Shown here in pieces: positions 34,410 to 43,074 of a stretch of DNA of 64,000 nt (its first letter is position 1; each line of letters starts with the position of its first letter). The notes beneath the pieces are model-generated. The model worked only from the letters and a program-made list of their open reading frames with translations. It had not been told where the DNA came from and ran no database searches. The stretch lies in contig NZ_JACXXN010000007.1 in assembly GCF_014904695.1 (NCBI RefSeq), forward strand, positions 186,001 to 250,000, written 5' to 3'. The stretch comes from Nostoc sp. MG11 (GTDB taxonomy: Bacteria; Cyanobacteriota; Cyanobacteriia; Cyanobacteriales; Nostocaceae). The position numbers were made by a program, and so were the translations under genes.

Positions 34410-34694
34410 ATGAACAAAGGTGAATTAGTTGATGCCGTAGCTGAAAAGGCTAGTGTTACCAAGAAACAAGCCGATGCAGTTTTAACAGCCGCTTTAGAAA
34501 CGATCATTGAAGCTGTTTCCTCTGGCGATAAGGTAACGCTGGTGGGATTCGGCTCTTTTGAATCACGGGAACGTAAAGCCCGTGAAGGTCGAAATCCAAA
34601 AACAAACGAAAAAATGGAAATTCCGGCAACAAAAGTGCCTGCCTTCTCGGCAGGAAAGCTGTTTAGAGAAAGGGTAGCACCCCCAAAATCATAG
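34410..34694 (+). CDS. hupB: HU family DNA-binding protein
   Basis: 94-aa nucleoid protein: MNKGELVDAVAEKASVTKKQ, then VTLVGFGSFESRERKAREGRNPKT containing the signature and beta-arm with the tip sequence RNP, ending AFSAGKLFRERV. Binds and bends DNA as a dimer. In Anabaena the HU protein is also linked to heterocyst development (family knowledge). Ribosome site AAGGAG eight bases before the ATG. Confidence 0.97.
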   Translation: MNKGELVDAVAEKASVTKKQADAVLTAALETIIEAVSSGDKVTLVGFGSFESRERKAREGRNPKTNEKMEIPATKVPAFSAGKLFRERVAPPKS

Positions 34695-34720
34695 GTTCTG
34701 TCTTTGGGAATCTTTTTTTG

Positions 34721-35857
34721 ATGCGGCAACCAGCACACGGGGGAAATTTAGCCTGGGCAGCAGCACTGGCTGGCTGTCCCCCTGATGCTATTCTGGATTT
34801 TTCTGCTAGCATCAGCCCTTTGGGGCCGCCAAACAGCGCGATCGCTGCTATTCAGTCCCAAATTGGTAATCTTAAGCACTATCCAGATCCAAATTACAGT
34901 GAACTGAGACTAGCTCTCAGTCACTTCCATCAACTGCCGCCTGAGTGGATTCTGCCGGGTAATGGCTCAGCAGAATTACTTACTTTGGCAGGTAGGGAAT
35001 TGGCGCAATTAGCCGCAGTAATGTTAATCACTCCAGCCTTTGGCGACTACTACCGAACCCTGGCAGCGTATAACGCTAAAGTTCTGGAGTGTCCCTTAAT
35101 GAGTTCTGAGCAACGAGTGCTGAGTTTTGAGTTACCAGTTTTACTCAGCACTCAGCGAGAAGTTGGAGCGGAGGTTTCCTCCGCTCCAAACTTCGGTGAC
35201 TCAGCACTCAACACTCACTGTGGACTGTTGCTGAATAATCCACACAACCCAACGGGGAAGCTATTTTCGCGCGAATCGATTTTGCCCTACCTAGAGCAGT
35301 TTGCTTTAGTAGTGGTGGATGAGGCGTTTATGGATTTTGTGCCTCCCGATGAGGAACAAAGTCTGATTTCTGTAGTGCAGGAATATGCGAATTTAGTAAT
35401 ATTGCGATCGCTAACAAAATTCTACAGTCTCCCAGGACTCAGGTTAGGATATGCGATCGCTCACCCCGACCGCCTGGCTAAATGGCAGTTATGGCGTGAC
35501 CCCTGGCCTGTAAACACACTGGCGGCTGCAGCTGCAATTGCAGCAATCCAGGATACAGAGTTTCAACAGCAAACCTGGACATGGCTACCACCTGCACGAA
35601 GCCAACTCTTTCAGGGTTTAACCTCAATTTCAGGATTGCATCCTCAAGAAAGTGCTGTTAACTTTTTACTGGTTGAGTCAAAACAGGCTACTTCGCAGTT
35701 GCAGCAGCAATTACTTAAGCATCACCAGATTTTAATCCGCGATTGCCTTAGTTTTAAAGAACTAGGCGATCGCTTTTTCCGGGTTGCTATACGTTCTGAG
35801 TCCGATAATCAGCGCTTACTAAAAGCACTACAGTCAGTGCTGAGTGCTGAGTGCTGA
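34721..35857 (+). CDS. cobD: Threonine-phosphate decarboxylase (cobalamin side chain)
   Basis: PLP-dependent fold-type I enzyme making (R)-1-amino-2-propanol phosphate for the cobalamin loop. 378 aa from ATG 34721. Motifs: HGGNLAWAAALAG, DFSASISPLGPP, HYPDPNYSELR, GNGSAELL, LNNPHNPTGKL, VVDEAFMDFVP and the PLP Lys in RSLTKFYSLPGLRLGY. About residues 127-166 are an in-frame insertion made of repeat DNA (35098-35220), absent from the normal family pattern. The 3' end runs through a GTGCTGA heptamer repeat. A second cobalamin gene, cbiD, is 11 kb away. Confidence 0.9.
   Translation: MRQPAHGGNLAWAAALAGCPPDAILDFSASISPLGPPNSAIAAIQSQIGNLKHYPDPNYSELRLALSHFHQLPPEWILPGNGSAELLTLAGRELAQLAAVMLITPAFGDYYRTLAAYNAKVLECPLMSSEQRVLSFELPVLLSTQREVGAEVSSAPNFGDSALNTHCGLLLNNPHNPTGKLFSRESILPYLEQFALVVVDEAFMDFVPPDEEQSLISVVQEYANLVILRSLTKFYSLPGLRLGYAIAHPDRLAKWQLWRDPWPVNTLAAAAAIAAIQDTEFQQQTWTWLPPARSQLFQGLTSISGLHPQESAVNFLLVESKQATSQLQQQLLKHHQILIRDCLSFKELGDRFFRVAIRSESDNQRLLKALQSVLSAEC
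35098..35220. repeat. Repeat insertion inside cobD
   Basis: Composed of GAGTGCTGAG / CTCAGCACTCAG heptamer-type repeats surrounding the 17-bp palindrome GCGGAGGTTTCCTCCGC (35168-35184), the exact reverse complement of an intergenic element at 20956-20972. About 41 codons added, frame preserved. Confidence 0.75.
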
Positions 35858-35915
35858 GTTTTTTGTCAGTTCATAGGGGCACAGCAGTGCCCCCACTGTT
35901 AGTTGTCAGTTATTT

Positions 35916-35960
35916 CCCAATGCCCAATGCCCAATGCCCACTGACCAATGACCAATGACT
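35916..35960. repeat. Heptanucleotide repeats CCAATGC and CCAATGA spanning a start codon
   Basis: CCCAATG repeated three times, then ACCAATG twice and ACTATTG. The ATG of the flavoprotein gene at 35955 is contributed by the last repeat unit. Confidence 0.85.
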
Positions 35961-37409
35961 ATTGACTACGATGTCGTAATTATCGGTGGCAGTCTTGCTG
36001 GACACTACGCTGCCCTTGCTGCGACCCAACTACGCGCCACAGTTGCCTTGGTAGAATCCAAAGTAAATTACGGATTCATTTATCATAAGGCTATTAACGA
36101 AATTAGCAACCTCGCGCAGAATAGGGGTGATGTAGCTGGTTTTGGCATCAATAGCACATGCGCTAATAGTTCACAAACATGCGACAGATATGTGGCATGG
36201 CAAGAAGCAATGCTTTACACTCACGGCGTTGTTTCAAATATCCAAGAACATAATTCTCCCGCCATCCTAGCCGCGCAAGGCGTTGATGTCATAGTTGGCA
36301 GTGGTCAATTTCAATCCTCACCTCAACTAGCTTTTGTTGTCAACAATCGCCCATTACGCGCACGTACCTACTTGCTAGCCAGCGGTTCCCGTCCAGCGAT
36401 TCCAGAAATTGACGGATTGCAAGCTACTGGCTACCTTACCCTGTCTGATATTTGGCAATCTTTAAATGAAAGGACATTACCTAAAAATTGGGTAATTATC
36501 GGCGGTATTCCCCAGAGTATTGAAATAGCTCAGACTTTAGCAAAGTTAGACTGTAGCGTCACGTTGGTAGTCAAATATCCTTATATTCTGCCTAATATTG
36601 ATCCCGAAATAGCCGTACTACTTCAAGCACAGTTGGAAGTCGATGGCGTGCGCGTACTCACGGAAAAACTAGTAACTCAGGTAAGGCGAATCGAGGATAA
36701 AAAGTGGGTACAGGCAGGAGATAAAGCGATTGAAACTGATGAGATTTTGGTAGCGACTGGACAGCAACCAAATCTTGAATCTCTGAATTTGGCAACAGTA
36801 GGCGTGAAATGGCATCAGCGTCGCTTAGTGGTGAATGATAAACTGCAAACCACTAACCAGCGTATTTATGGTTGTGGTGATGTAATTGGTGGTTATGACT
36901 TTGCCAATGTCGCCAATTGTGAAGCGAAAATCGCTCTGAAAAATGCCCTCTTTTTTCCCAGGCTCAAAGTCAACTATCGATGCATTCCTTGGGCGGTATT
37001 TTCTCAGCCAATGCTGGCGCAAGTGGGATTTACAGAAGCGCAAGCAAAACGCCAATTTAGTCAAGATGAAGTTTTAGTTTTGCGGCAATATTTTAAAACA
37101 GTGGCAGCAGCCCAACTACAAGACGAAACCACTGGTATCTGTAAATTAATTGTGCTACGTAACGGTGAAATTTTGGGAGCTTCAATATTGGGGATAGAAG
37201 CTGGGGAGTTAATTAATTTGATTGCCTTGGCAATGTCCCAAAAAATTAGGGTCAGGCATCTAGCAAATTTATCTCCCGTCTATCCCAGTTTCTCAGAAAT
37301 TTTGGAACAAACTGCAAGAGAGTGGAGTAAGCAAAGGTTAAATAGCAACACTGCTTTGCAAGAGTTTCTAGAAGGTTTCTTTTATTTCCGCCGTAATTGG
37401 AATTTGTGA
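35955..37409 (+). CDS. FAD/NAD(P)-dependent oxidoreductase of the lipoamide-dehydrogenase/mercuric-reductase fold without active cysteines
   Basis: 484 aa. FAD Rossmann motif VVIIGGSLAGHYAALAA at about 6-22, second nucleotide motif VIIGGIPQSIEIAQTLAKL near 175, ATG motif VATGQQPN, FAD-binding GCGDVIGGYDFANVA near 312, and a C-terminal dimerisation domain. Where this family has the redox pair CxxxxC, the sequence reads VNYGFIYHKAINEI; the usual C-terminal His-Pro-Glu box is SPVYPSFSEI. It therefore cannot use a disulfide relay. The start codon lies in a heptamer repeat. Substrate unknown. Confidence 0.85.
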   Translation: MTIDYDVVIIGGSLAGHYAALAATQLRATVALVESKVNYGFIYHKAINEISNLAQNRGDVAGFGINSTCANSSQTCDRYVAWQEAMLYTHGVVSNIQEHNSPAILAAQGVDVIVGSGQFQSSPQLAFVVNNRPLRARTYLLASGSRPAIPEIDGLQATGYLTLSDIWQSLNERTLPKNWVIIGGIPQSIEIAQTLAKLDCSVTLVVKYPYILPNIDPEIAVLLQAQLEVDGVRVLTEKLVTQVRRIEDKKWVQAGDKAIETDEILVATGQQPNLESLNLATVGVKWHQRRLVVNDKLQTTNQRIYGCGDVIGGYDFANVANCEAKIALKNALFFPRLKVNYRCIPWAVFSQPMLAQVGFTEAQAKRQFSQDEVLVLRQYFKTVAAAQLQDETTGICKLIVLRNGEILGASILGIEAGELINLIALAMSQKIRVRHLANLSPVYPSFSEILEQTAREWSKQRLNSNTALQEFLEGFFYFRRNWNL

Positions 37410-37480
37410 GTAAGAGACGGGAAGTAGGGGGCTGAGGGGCTGAGGGGCATGGGAGCAGAGGAAAGTTGGAACTGGATTAA

Positions 37481-37650
37481 TCCACCTTTGAACTCCATTA
37501 ATGAGTCTTTGATACTCGTTCATCTACCTTTGAACTCCGTTAACGAGTCTTTGATACTCGTTCATCCACCTCGGAACTCCGTTAACGAGTCTTTGATACT
37601 CGTTCATCCACCTCGGAACTCCGTTAATGAGTCTTTGATACTCGTAGGAC
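37481..37650 (+). repeat. 21-bp tandem repeat array, second locus
   Basis: Units AACTCCATTAATGAGTCTTTG and ATACTCGTTCATC(T/C)ACCT(T/C)(T/G)G alternate about eight times. Same AACTCC(A/G)TTAA(T/C)GAGTCTTTG unit as at 4408-4625. A more degenerate stretch (TCGTTCATCCATCTCAGAAC) lies at 38114-38165 on the other side of the inverted-repeat element. Confidence 0.8.
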
Positions 37651-37689
37651 TTACGCACTGAAGCCTGAAACCCTGATCCCCCCTAACCC

Positions 37690-37736
37690 ACGCCAGTCGC
37701 TCCACTTGGGGAGACCCCAAGACCGCGCTGGCTCCC
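37690..37736. repeat. Dispersed CGCCAGTCGC...GCTGGCTCCCC repeat
   Basis: ACGCCAGTCGCTCCACTTGG GGAGACCCCAAGACCGCGCT GGCTCCCC. Short intergenic relative of the block inserted in the M16 peptidase at 19326-19520. Confidence 0.75.
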
Positions 37737-37744
37737 CTTAAAAA

Positions 37745-38042
37745 GCTACGGTGTACACACATCTCTGTACAAAACTAAAATCGTTGTAAATCCTCCTAAA
37801 TCCCCCTTAAAAGGGGGACTTTGAGAGGTTTTTGCCCCCCTTTTGAAGGGGGGTTGGGGGGATCAAAAGCCTGTGGGGCAACTCTAAAAGACTTGTGTGT
37901 ACAAAACTAAAATCGTTGTAAATCCACCTAAATCCCCCTTAAAAGGGGGACTTTGAGAGGTTTTTGCCCCCCTTTTGAAGGGGGGTTGGGGGGATCAAAA
38001 GCCTGTGGGGCAACTCTAAAAGACTTGTGTGTACACCGTAGC
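37745..38042. repeat. 298-bp element: 14-bp inverted ends enclosing a 132-bp tandem duplication
   Basis: GCTACGGTGTACAC (37745-37758) and its exact reverse complement GTGTACACCGTAGC (38029-38042) flank two 132-bp direct copies beginning GTACAAAACTAAAATCG at 37767 and 37899. Each copy holds the palindromic AAATCCCCCTTAAAAGGGGG and CCCCCCTTTTGAAGGGGGGT blocks, which are common cyanobacterial repeats. No coding potential is believed. Confidence 0.85.
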
Positions 38043-38231
38043 CTTAAAAAGGGGGGAACGTCTAAAGCCCCCTTTCTAAGGGGGTTGGGGGATCTGAGTG
38101 CGTAAGTTCTGACTCGTTCATCCATCTCAGAACTTCATTCACGAGCCTTTGAGCTTCGTGAACAAGCATAAAAACTCCATTCTCCTGCTCCTCAGCTCCT
38201 CTGCCCCTCCGCCCCTCCGCCCTTGTCCAAG

Positions 38232-38942
38232 TCAAAAACGCTGCATTACAATCCACGCGACCCCTGCTGCTACTAGTGGCACGCTGAGGTTATCTGTACC
38301 GTGGGGTGAGACTGCCTCTGCTAGGGTTGCGAAAGTAGCACTTACTAGGGCCACTAGAAAAGCCTGTCCCAAACCTAAGGGCGTTGCTAGAGGGCTAAGA
38401 GATGAACCAGGTAGTAGCAACAGTACCAAAAATATGGCAGTTGTACTCGCCACAAACATTGCTGCTGATCCTTCCCAAGAACGCACAGAATTTCCTACCT
38501 GATATTTATGCTGCCCGAAGCGCCTACCGATTAATGCTGCTAGAGCATCACCCCAGGTCATTGCCATTATCCCAGCTACAGCAATTGGGGCATTATCTGT
38601 AGGCCCATCTGGTCGCCACAGTAACCCGAACAGCAACGTCACCGAGACAGCGAAATAAACTGTGCCGGGTGAACTGTCCTCGGTATCCATTGCACCAACA
38701 AGTCTGTAGCGATAGAACAGGTAATTAAGTCCGATAAACGTAGCAAAGGGTATAATTCCGATTTCCCAGTGGTTAAATAGCAGCAGGACGCCGAAAACCC
38801 ACATTCCTGCACCAATATGAATCACTTTGCGGGTCAAATCTGGCTGGACATCAAACAGTCTACGCAGTCCCTCGCCAACGATAAGCAGGCCAAAGGCGTA
38901 GATATACGAGGCTACTAGCCCGATAAAATCATTGTTTGTCAT
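38232..38942 (-). CDS. Phytol kinase/polyprenol kinase family membrane protein
   Basis: 236 aa with six or seven predicted helices. CTP-dependent phytol/dolichol kinase signatures: LTRKVIHIGAGMW (about 36-48), SPGTVYFAVSVTLLFG, and MAMTWGDALAALIGRRFGQHKY followed by SWEGSAAMF (catalytic GDxxAxxxGRxxG...K.SxEG type). In Synechocystis and plants this family (VTE5) phosphorylates phytol for tocopherol and phylloquinone. ATG start; trmB lies four bases upstream in transcription order, so the two are likely co-transcribed. Confidence 0.85.
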   Translation of the reverse strand: MTNNDFIGLVASYIYAFGLLIVGEGLRRLFDVQPDLTRKVIHIGAGMWVFGVLLLFNHWEIGIIPFATFIGLNYLFYRYRLVGAMDTEDSSPGTVYFAVSVTLLFGLLWRPDGPTDNAPIAVAGIMAMTWGDALAALIGRRFGQHKYQVGNSVRSWEGSAAMFVASTTAIFLVLLLLPGSSLSPLATPLGLGQAFLVALVSATFATLAEAVSPHGTDNLSVPLVAAGVAWIVMQRF

Positions 38943-38945
38943 TTG

Positions 38946-39599
38946 TCATAAGTCAGAATTCACAACTTCTCGCCGGACAAACAAAGCTCGATAAACAGGC
39001 TCACCCCGCGACATAACACTTGTTTCTCGTTCTGTTGGGACTGGTAGCGGATTTTCTGCTAGCCATTCTTCTGTGCTGCTCTGATAAGCTGGGTGAGCAG
39101 CAAAGCGATCGCGCATTTCCACAGCCACAAATTCTATATCTGATTGCAGAAATACAACTCCCCCAACTACGAGATAATTAGCTAATTCCGCCACTAATTC
39201 TGGTTGCACTACACGACGTTTGGCGTGGCGAGTTTTAAACCAAGGATCGGGGAATTGAATAGTAACGCGCTGCAAAGTTCCTGTGGGGAGGGAAGATAAA
39301 AGCGATCGCAATGAGTTATTCACATTGCAAAACAAGTAGTGCAGATTTGTTAAACCCAACTCAGAGCGCAACTTATTCGCTTCTACTACCAGCGGTTCCC
39401 GAATTTCCAAACCGAGAAAATTCCAGTTGGGTTCTATCTTTGCCGTATCTAATAAAAAGCGTCCTTTAGCGCAGCCAATATCTAGATGTAGCGGTTGGTT
39501 TAGCTTTGCATAAACTTTTTCCCATTCAAGGGGACTTGCTGGCGTTTGATACTTGTTGGCAAGTGGGTTAACATGTTGGCGGACTCGGACAGTTGCCAA
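38946..39599 (-). CDS. trmB: tRNA (guanine-N7-)-methyltransferase
   Basis: 217 aa, methylates G46 in tRNA. SAM-binding LDIGCAKGRFLLD (about 39-51) and LGLEIREPLV, plus the family signature FPDPWFKTRHAKRRV (about 115-129) and C-terminal RGEPVYRALFVR. ATG start at 39599 just upstream of a weak purine stretch. Followed closely by the phytol-kinase-like gene. Confidence 0.95.
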   Translation of the reverse strand: MATVRVRQHVNPLANKYQTPASPLEWEKVYAKLNQPLHLDIGCAKGRFLLDTAKIEPNWNFLGLEIREPLVVEANKLRSELGLTNLHYLFCNVNNSLRSLLSSLPTGTLQRVTIQFPDPWFKTRHAKRRVVQPELVAELANYLVVGGVVFLQSDIEFVAVEMRDRFAAHPAYQSSTEEWLAENPLPVPTERETSVMSRGEPVYRALFVRREVVNSDL

Positions 39600-40119
39600 A
39601 ATTTACTCTCCTCTACGTAAAAATTTCCTGTGATCCTCTGAGCTTGAATCGAGTCTCGCCCCTTGATATTCTCTCTTTTCAATTTGACAAACCAAAAGCT
39701 ATATTCAACTTGAAAAACAATTACATATTGCCATAACTGACAAGTTACCATCTATTTATTTTTACATTTTTGATTGATTCCACAGATAGATCTAGGGGCT
39801 TGTACCATTAATAAGAAATTATGGAATTTTAGATTTTTGATTGATTCCATAGATAAATCTGGAGGCTTGTACCATCAAGGAATTAGCGGTCAAAATGTAG
39901 AAAATAGGTTTACTTAATTTTTAATTTTGAAAGACGCTTAAATCCTCACTTCCGACGTTTATAACTGCGGTGATTTTGAGGTATACTATATTGTGTAATC
40001 ATTTTTCAATGTATATAAATGTTAAGTAGACACGTTACTCAGCAGGGAAACAAAGCAAAGGTTATACTCTTTGGAAAAGAGTTGTTTTAACCCTCTACTT
40101 TTAACATTTTATTAAATCA
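39600..40119. other. Intergenic with a 43-bp direct repeat
   Basis: 520 bases without a gene, between divergent trmB and the metallophosphoesterase. Contains two direct copies of TTTTTGATTGATTCCA(C/T)AGAT and the following (A)GATCT(A)GGGGCTTGTACCAT, at about 39768-39809 and 39835-39876 (67-bp offset). Possible tandem operator or recent duplication. Promoters of both genes must be here. Confidence 0.6.
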
Positions 40120-41277
40120 ATGACCCTCAATTTTCGCTTTGCGATAGTAAGTGACTTACATCTTGCGCTTCCCCACACAATCTGGAATCATCCTAGCCGT
40201 TTTCATTTGGTGGAAGTTAGTATCCCCGCATTTGAAAGTGTATTAGAACATTTAACACAACTCGATTTAGATTTCCTCTTGCTTCCAGGAGATTTAACTC
40301 AGCATGGCGAACCGGAAAACCACACTTGGTTGCAACAAAGATTAGCTCAGCTACCTTTTCCCGTCTATGTTGTTCCTGGTAATCATGACGTTCCGGTGTT
40401 AATGGCAGATCAGCAATCAATTTCTTTTGCCGATTTCCCCTACTATTACTCTAAATCTGGCTATGATAATCCCCAGCAAATTTACTACACTCGTCAGTTG
40501 TTACCTGGAGTGAGGATAATTGGACTGAATTCAAACTCTTTTAATGACCAAGGTGAGCAGGTGGGGCGTTTGGATACTAAACAGCTAAGGTGGTTAGAAG
40601 AGGTATTAGCGGCGGCTGGGGATGAATTAGTCTTGGTGATGGTGCATCACAATGTTGTCGAGCATTTGCCCAATCAATCGCGTCATCCCATCGGAAACCG
40701 CTATATGTTGGAAAATGCACCAGAACTGTTGCAGCTGCTACGACATTATGGAGTCAGGCTAGTATTTACCGGACATTTACATGTTCAGGATATTGCTTGC
40801 TCGCAAGGAGTATATGATATCACCACTGGTTCTTTAGTCAGCTATCCTCATCCTTATCGGGTGTTAGAGTTTCATCGAAATAACTTAGGTAGAGAATGGT
40901 TGCAAATTTTATCACATAGGGTAGAGTCAATACCTGATTTTCCTGACTTGCAAGAGTCATCGCGGCAGTGGATGGGCGATCGCTCTTTCCCATTTATAGT
41001 TAAGCTGTTAACTCATCCCCCCCTAAACCTCACATTATCCCAAGCAAAAGAACTAGCTCCTGGTTTGCGAGACTTCTGGGCAACTATTGCCAATGGAGAT
41101 GCTGTTTTTGACTGTCCCCACTTTCCCCTAGAAGTGCGGCGCTACATTCAGACATATAGTGCATTAACGCAGCCCACCGCAGGTATTGCTACTAGTGGAA
41201 CTCTGACTTTGATTGATAACAACACTACACTCTTACTGGAAAGGAGTGCTGATTTGGCGGCAAATTCCAAATGCTGA
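40120..41277 (+). CDS. Calcineurin-like metallophosphoesterase
   Basis: 385 aa. Metal motifs in order: IVSDLHLAL (DxH), LLPGDLTQHGE (GDxxxxG), VPGNHDVPV (GNHD), MVHHNVVEH (H) and FTGHLHVQD (GHxH). Cytoplasmic by sequence, similar to class III cyclic-nucleotide phosphodiesterase-type proteins. A C-terminal extension of about 120 residues is not recognised. The last 45 bases overlap the 3' end of the convergent FIST-domain gene. ATG start with no obvious Shine-Dalgarno. Confidence 0.9.
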   Translation: MTLNFRFAIVSDLHLALPHTIWNHPSRFHLVEVSIPAFESVLEHLTQLDLDFLLLPGDLTQHGEPENHTWLQQRLAQLPFPVYVVPGNHDVPVLMADQQSISFADFPYYYSKSGYDNPQQIYYTRQLLPGVRIIGLNSNSFNDQGEQVGRLDTKQLRWLEEVLAAAGDELVLVMVHHNVVEHLPNQSRHPIGNRYMLENAPELLQLLRHYGVRLVFTGHLHVQDIACSQGVYDITTGSLVSYPHPYRVLEFHRNNLGREWLQILSHRVESIPDFPDLQESSRQWMGDRSFPFIVKLLTHPPLNLTLSQAKELAPGLRDFWATIANGDAVFDCPHFPLEVRRYIQTYSALTQPTAGIATSGTLTLIDNNTTLLLERSADLAANSKC

Positions 41278-42456
41278 AGTGTAGGCGTGTAAAAAAGTTC
41301 TGCCACCAACTGGGCCAATTTCACCGCCACAGAAAAAACCACCTACAGGAATATCTTGAAGGTAACGCCTAAATAGCTCTGAATCAAAATTGGGTTTGCC
41401 ATAAAGTCCTTCACCTCTTCCCAGACAGGCAAACATCAAGGCAGCTACGGCAGAGGGTTCAGAGTCTCGTTGGTGTTGATAGCTTTGTAGGAGTAATTCC
41501 AAGTCTTCGGCAGAGGCTTCGGCATCGCGCAGGTGGAATTGCAGGCGTTGACCAGGACGAACGCGATCGCCAATTGCGATCGCCCCTGCTGTTGGATCTA
41601 CTCCTAGGATGCCGCGAATTAAAAAGTCTCCCTGTTGCAAAGAAAGCTTAAACTCATCCATTGCCACACCGACAAACAGAGAGTGTTGTGCCAAAGTCTT
41701 TTCTTTTTCACTGAGATTGGCAATTAAATCTCGCAATACAATCAGCGGTACTTGCTCATCCAACTCTAGGATAATATTGCGATCAGCTTTTGTTACCTGC
41801 AACGGTTTGCCAATTGGTCGGCATCCTTGGGCCACAATTGTTTCCATAACAATATTGCCACTCAAAGCTATACCAACCGTACCGTCACGATACAGGCGAT
41901 CGTTACAAAATAGGGCAATCCTACCACCCATACCCCCGCCACTAGCCTGTCCCCCCACGATCACCGATCCAGGATAGGCAAAATCTAACCCTTGCAATAA
42001 GTCGTTAATTCCAGAAGAGAAAGAACTTGACAGCAAGATAAACTGGGGTGTTGGTGATGGTGGCACACCAATCAAATCTAGCCACGCATCTGGCGGACTA
42101 TCTAAGTCGGGCAATTCTTCAGCGATAATATGAAAAACTTGAACTTTTACCCCTGGCAGGTGCGCCAAAGTTAAGCTAATGGCTGGTTCAGCTTCCAGTT
42201 CTTGAGTTTCTCCACTAACTGTTGTCCCAATCACACCTCCACCACTACAGCCAATTAGCACTGGTACAGAAAGTTTCTCAGCCAACAAGGGTAAGAGTCG
42301 GGAATACTCACTCGTAAAAGCAGACGAAATAAATACCAGCCCTAAATCTGGAGGTGCTGTTAACGATGAGACAGCTCGTTCCACCACATCTGTAACAGCT
42401 GCTTCCAAAGAATGACGGGTTGATAGGGCGTTTGCCCACTGCATTTGGTCTGCCAT
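41233..42456 (-). CDS. FIST-domain sensory protein
   Basis: 407 aa with FIST_N (about 30-230: VLIGCSGGGVIGTT, VGGQASGGGMGG) and FIST_C (about 245-390: ALMFACLGRGEGLYGKPNFDSELF, VGGFFCGGEIGPVGGRTFLHAYTSAFGI). FIST domains bind small ligands, thought to be amino acids, and usually act in signalling; here they stand alone without kinase or cyclase output domains. The 3' end overlaps the convergent phosphoesterase gene by 45 bases. Confidence 0.92.
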   Translation of the reverse strand: MADQMQWANALSTRHSLEAAVTDVVERAVSSLTAPPDLGLVFISSAFTSEYSRLLPLLAEKLSVPVLIGCSGGGVIGTTVSGETQELEAEPAISLTLAHLPGVKVQVFHIIAEELPDLDSPPDAWLDLIGVPPSPTPQFILLSSSFSSGINDLLQGLDFAYPGSVIVGGQASGGGMGGRIALFCNDRLYRDGTVGIALSGNIVMETIVAQGCRPIGKPLQVTKADRNIILELDEQVPLIVLRDLIANLSEKEKTLAQHSLFVGVAMDEFKLSLQQGDFLIRGILGVDPTAGAIAIGDRVRPGQRLQFHLRDAEASAEDLELLLQSYQHQRDSEPSAVAALMFACLGRGEGLYGKPNFDSELFRRYLQDIPVGGFFCGGEIGPVGGRTFLHAYTSAFGICRQISTPFQ

Positions 42457-42828
42457 GAGTTTTGGGCTTTTTTCTCTGTTGACGTTAGTAGTTTTTGATT
42501 TTTTCTTTTGAGAACAATTGCATCTTATAAGAGTTGACTCCAGCCTTTTTATCTCTTAATCCTTGGAGACTGGAGTTGTCATTCCCTAATATATGCATCT
42601 AAATATATTGTATGATTGTTCATCTGTAGTACTGGCTCCACAAAATCTTAAAAGATAAAGGTGAATGCAGTATAGATGCGGCAGTGTGCTGTATTAGTAT
42701 ATGGATCATCAGGCTCAAACACTAACTTATCAGCTTAAGTGATTAGAATGGTGAGCCATAGAGCCAAAAGTAGCCATTTTTGAAGTTTTTCTATACTAGT
42801 ATTAACAACTCACAACGAGACTAAAAAA
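42457..42828. other. Intergenic between divergent FIST and cp12 genes
   Basis: 372 bases, no gene. Contains the promoter region of cp12 and of the FIST gene. Nothing more specific is evident. Confidence 0.5.
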
Positions 42829-43074
42829 ATGACCAACATCCAAGAAAAAGCAAACAGCGACATCCAAGAAAAAATTCATGAAGAAGTGGAAGAAGCTCGT
42901 GCTGTCTGTGATGCGGCAGGTAGCAACTCACCAGAGTGTGCTGCGGCTTGGGATGCAGTAGAAGAATTACAAGCCGAAGCTTCCCACAAGCGCCAAAGTA
43001 AGCCAAAAAACTCTCTAGAACAGTACTGTGATGACAACCCAGAGGCAGCTGAGTGCCGGGTTTACGAAGACTAG
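42829..43074 (+). CDS. cp12: Calvin-cycle regulator CP12
   Basis: 81-aa redox-switch protein that in darkness links GAPDH and phosphoribulokinase into an inactive complex. Both cysteine pairs are present: CDAAGSNSPEC (about 28-38) and CDDNPEAAEC (about 67-76), with the AWDAVEELQAEASH core and the C-terminal CRVYED tail that binds GAPDH. Standard cyanobacterial type without a fused CBS domain. ATG start. Confidence 0.97.
   Translation: MTNIQEKANSDIQEKIHEEVEEARAVCDAAGSNSPECAAAWDAVEELQAEASHKRQSKPKNSLEQYCDDNPEAAECRVYED

Noticed and set aside
37449-37661. 70-residue frame MGAEESWNW...
   Set aside because: Made of the G-rich and 21-bp repeats only.
37440-38170. Possible CRISPR array
   Set aside because: The repeats are adjacent without unique spacers of constant size; the larger unit is a 132-bp tandem duplication with palindromes.
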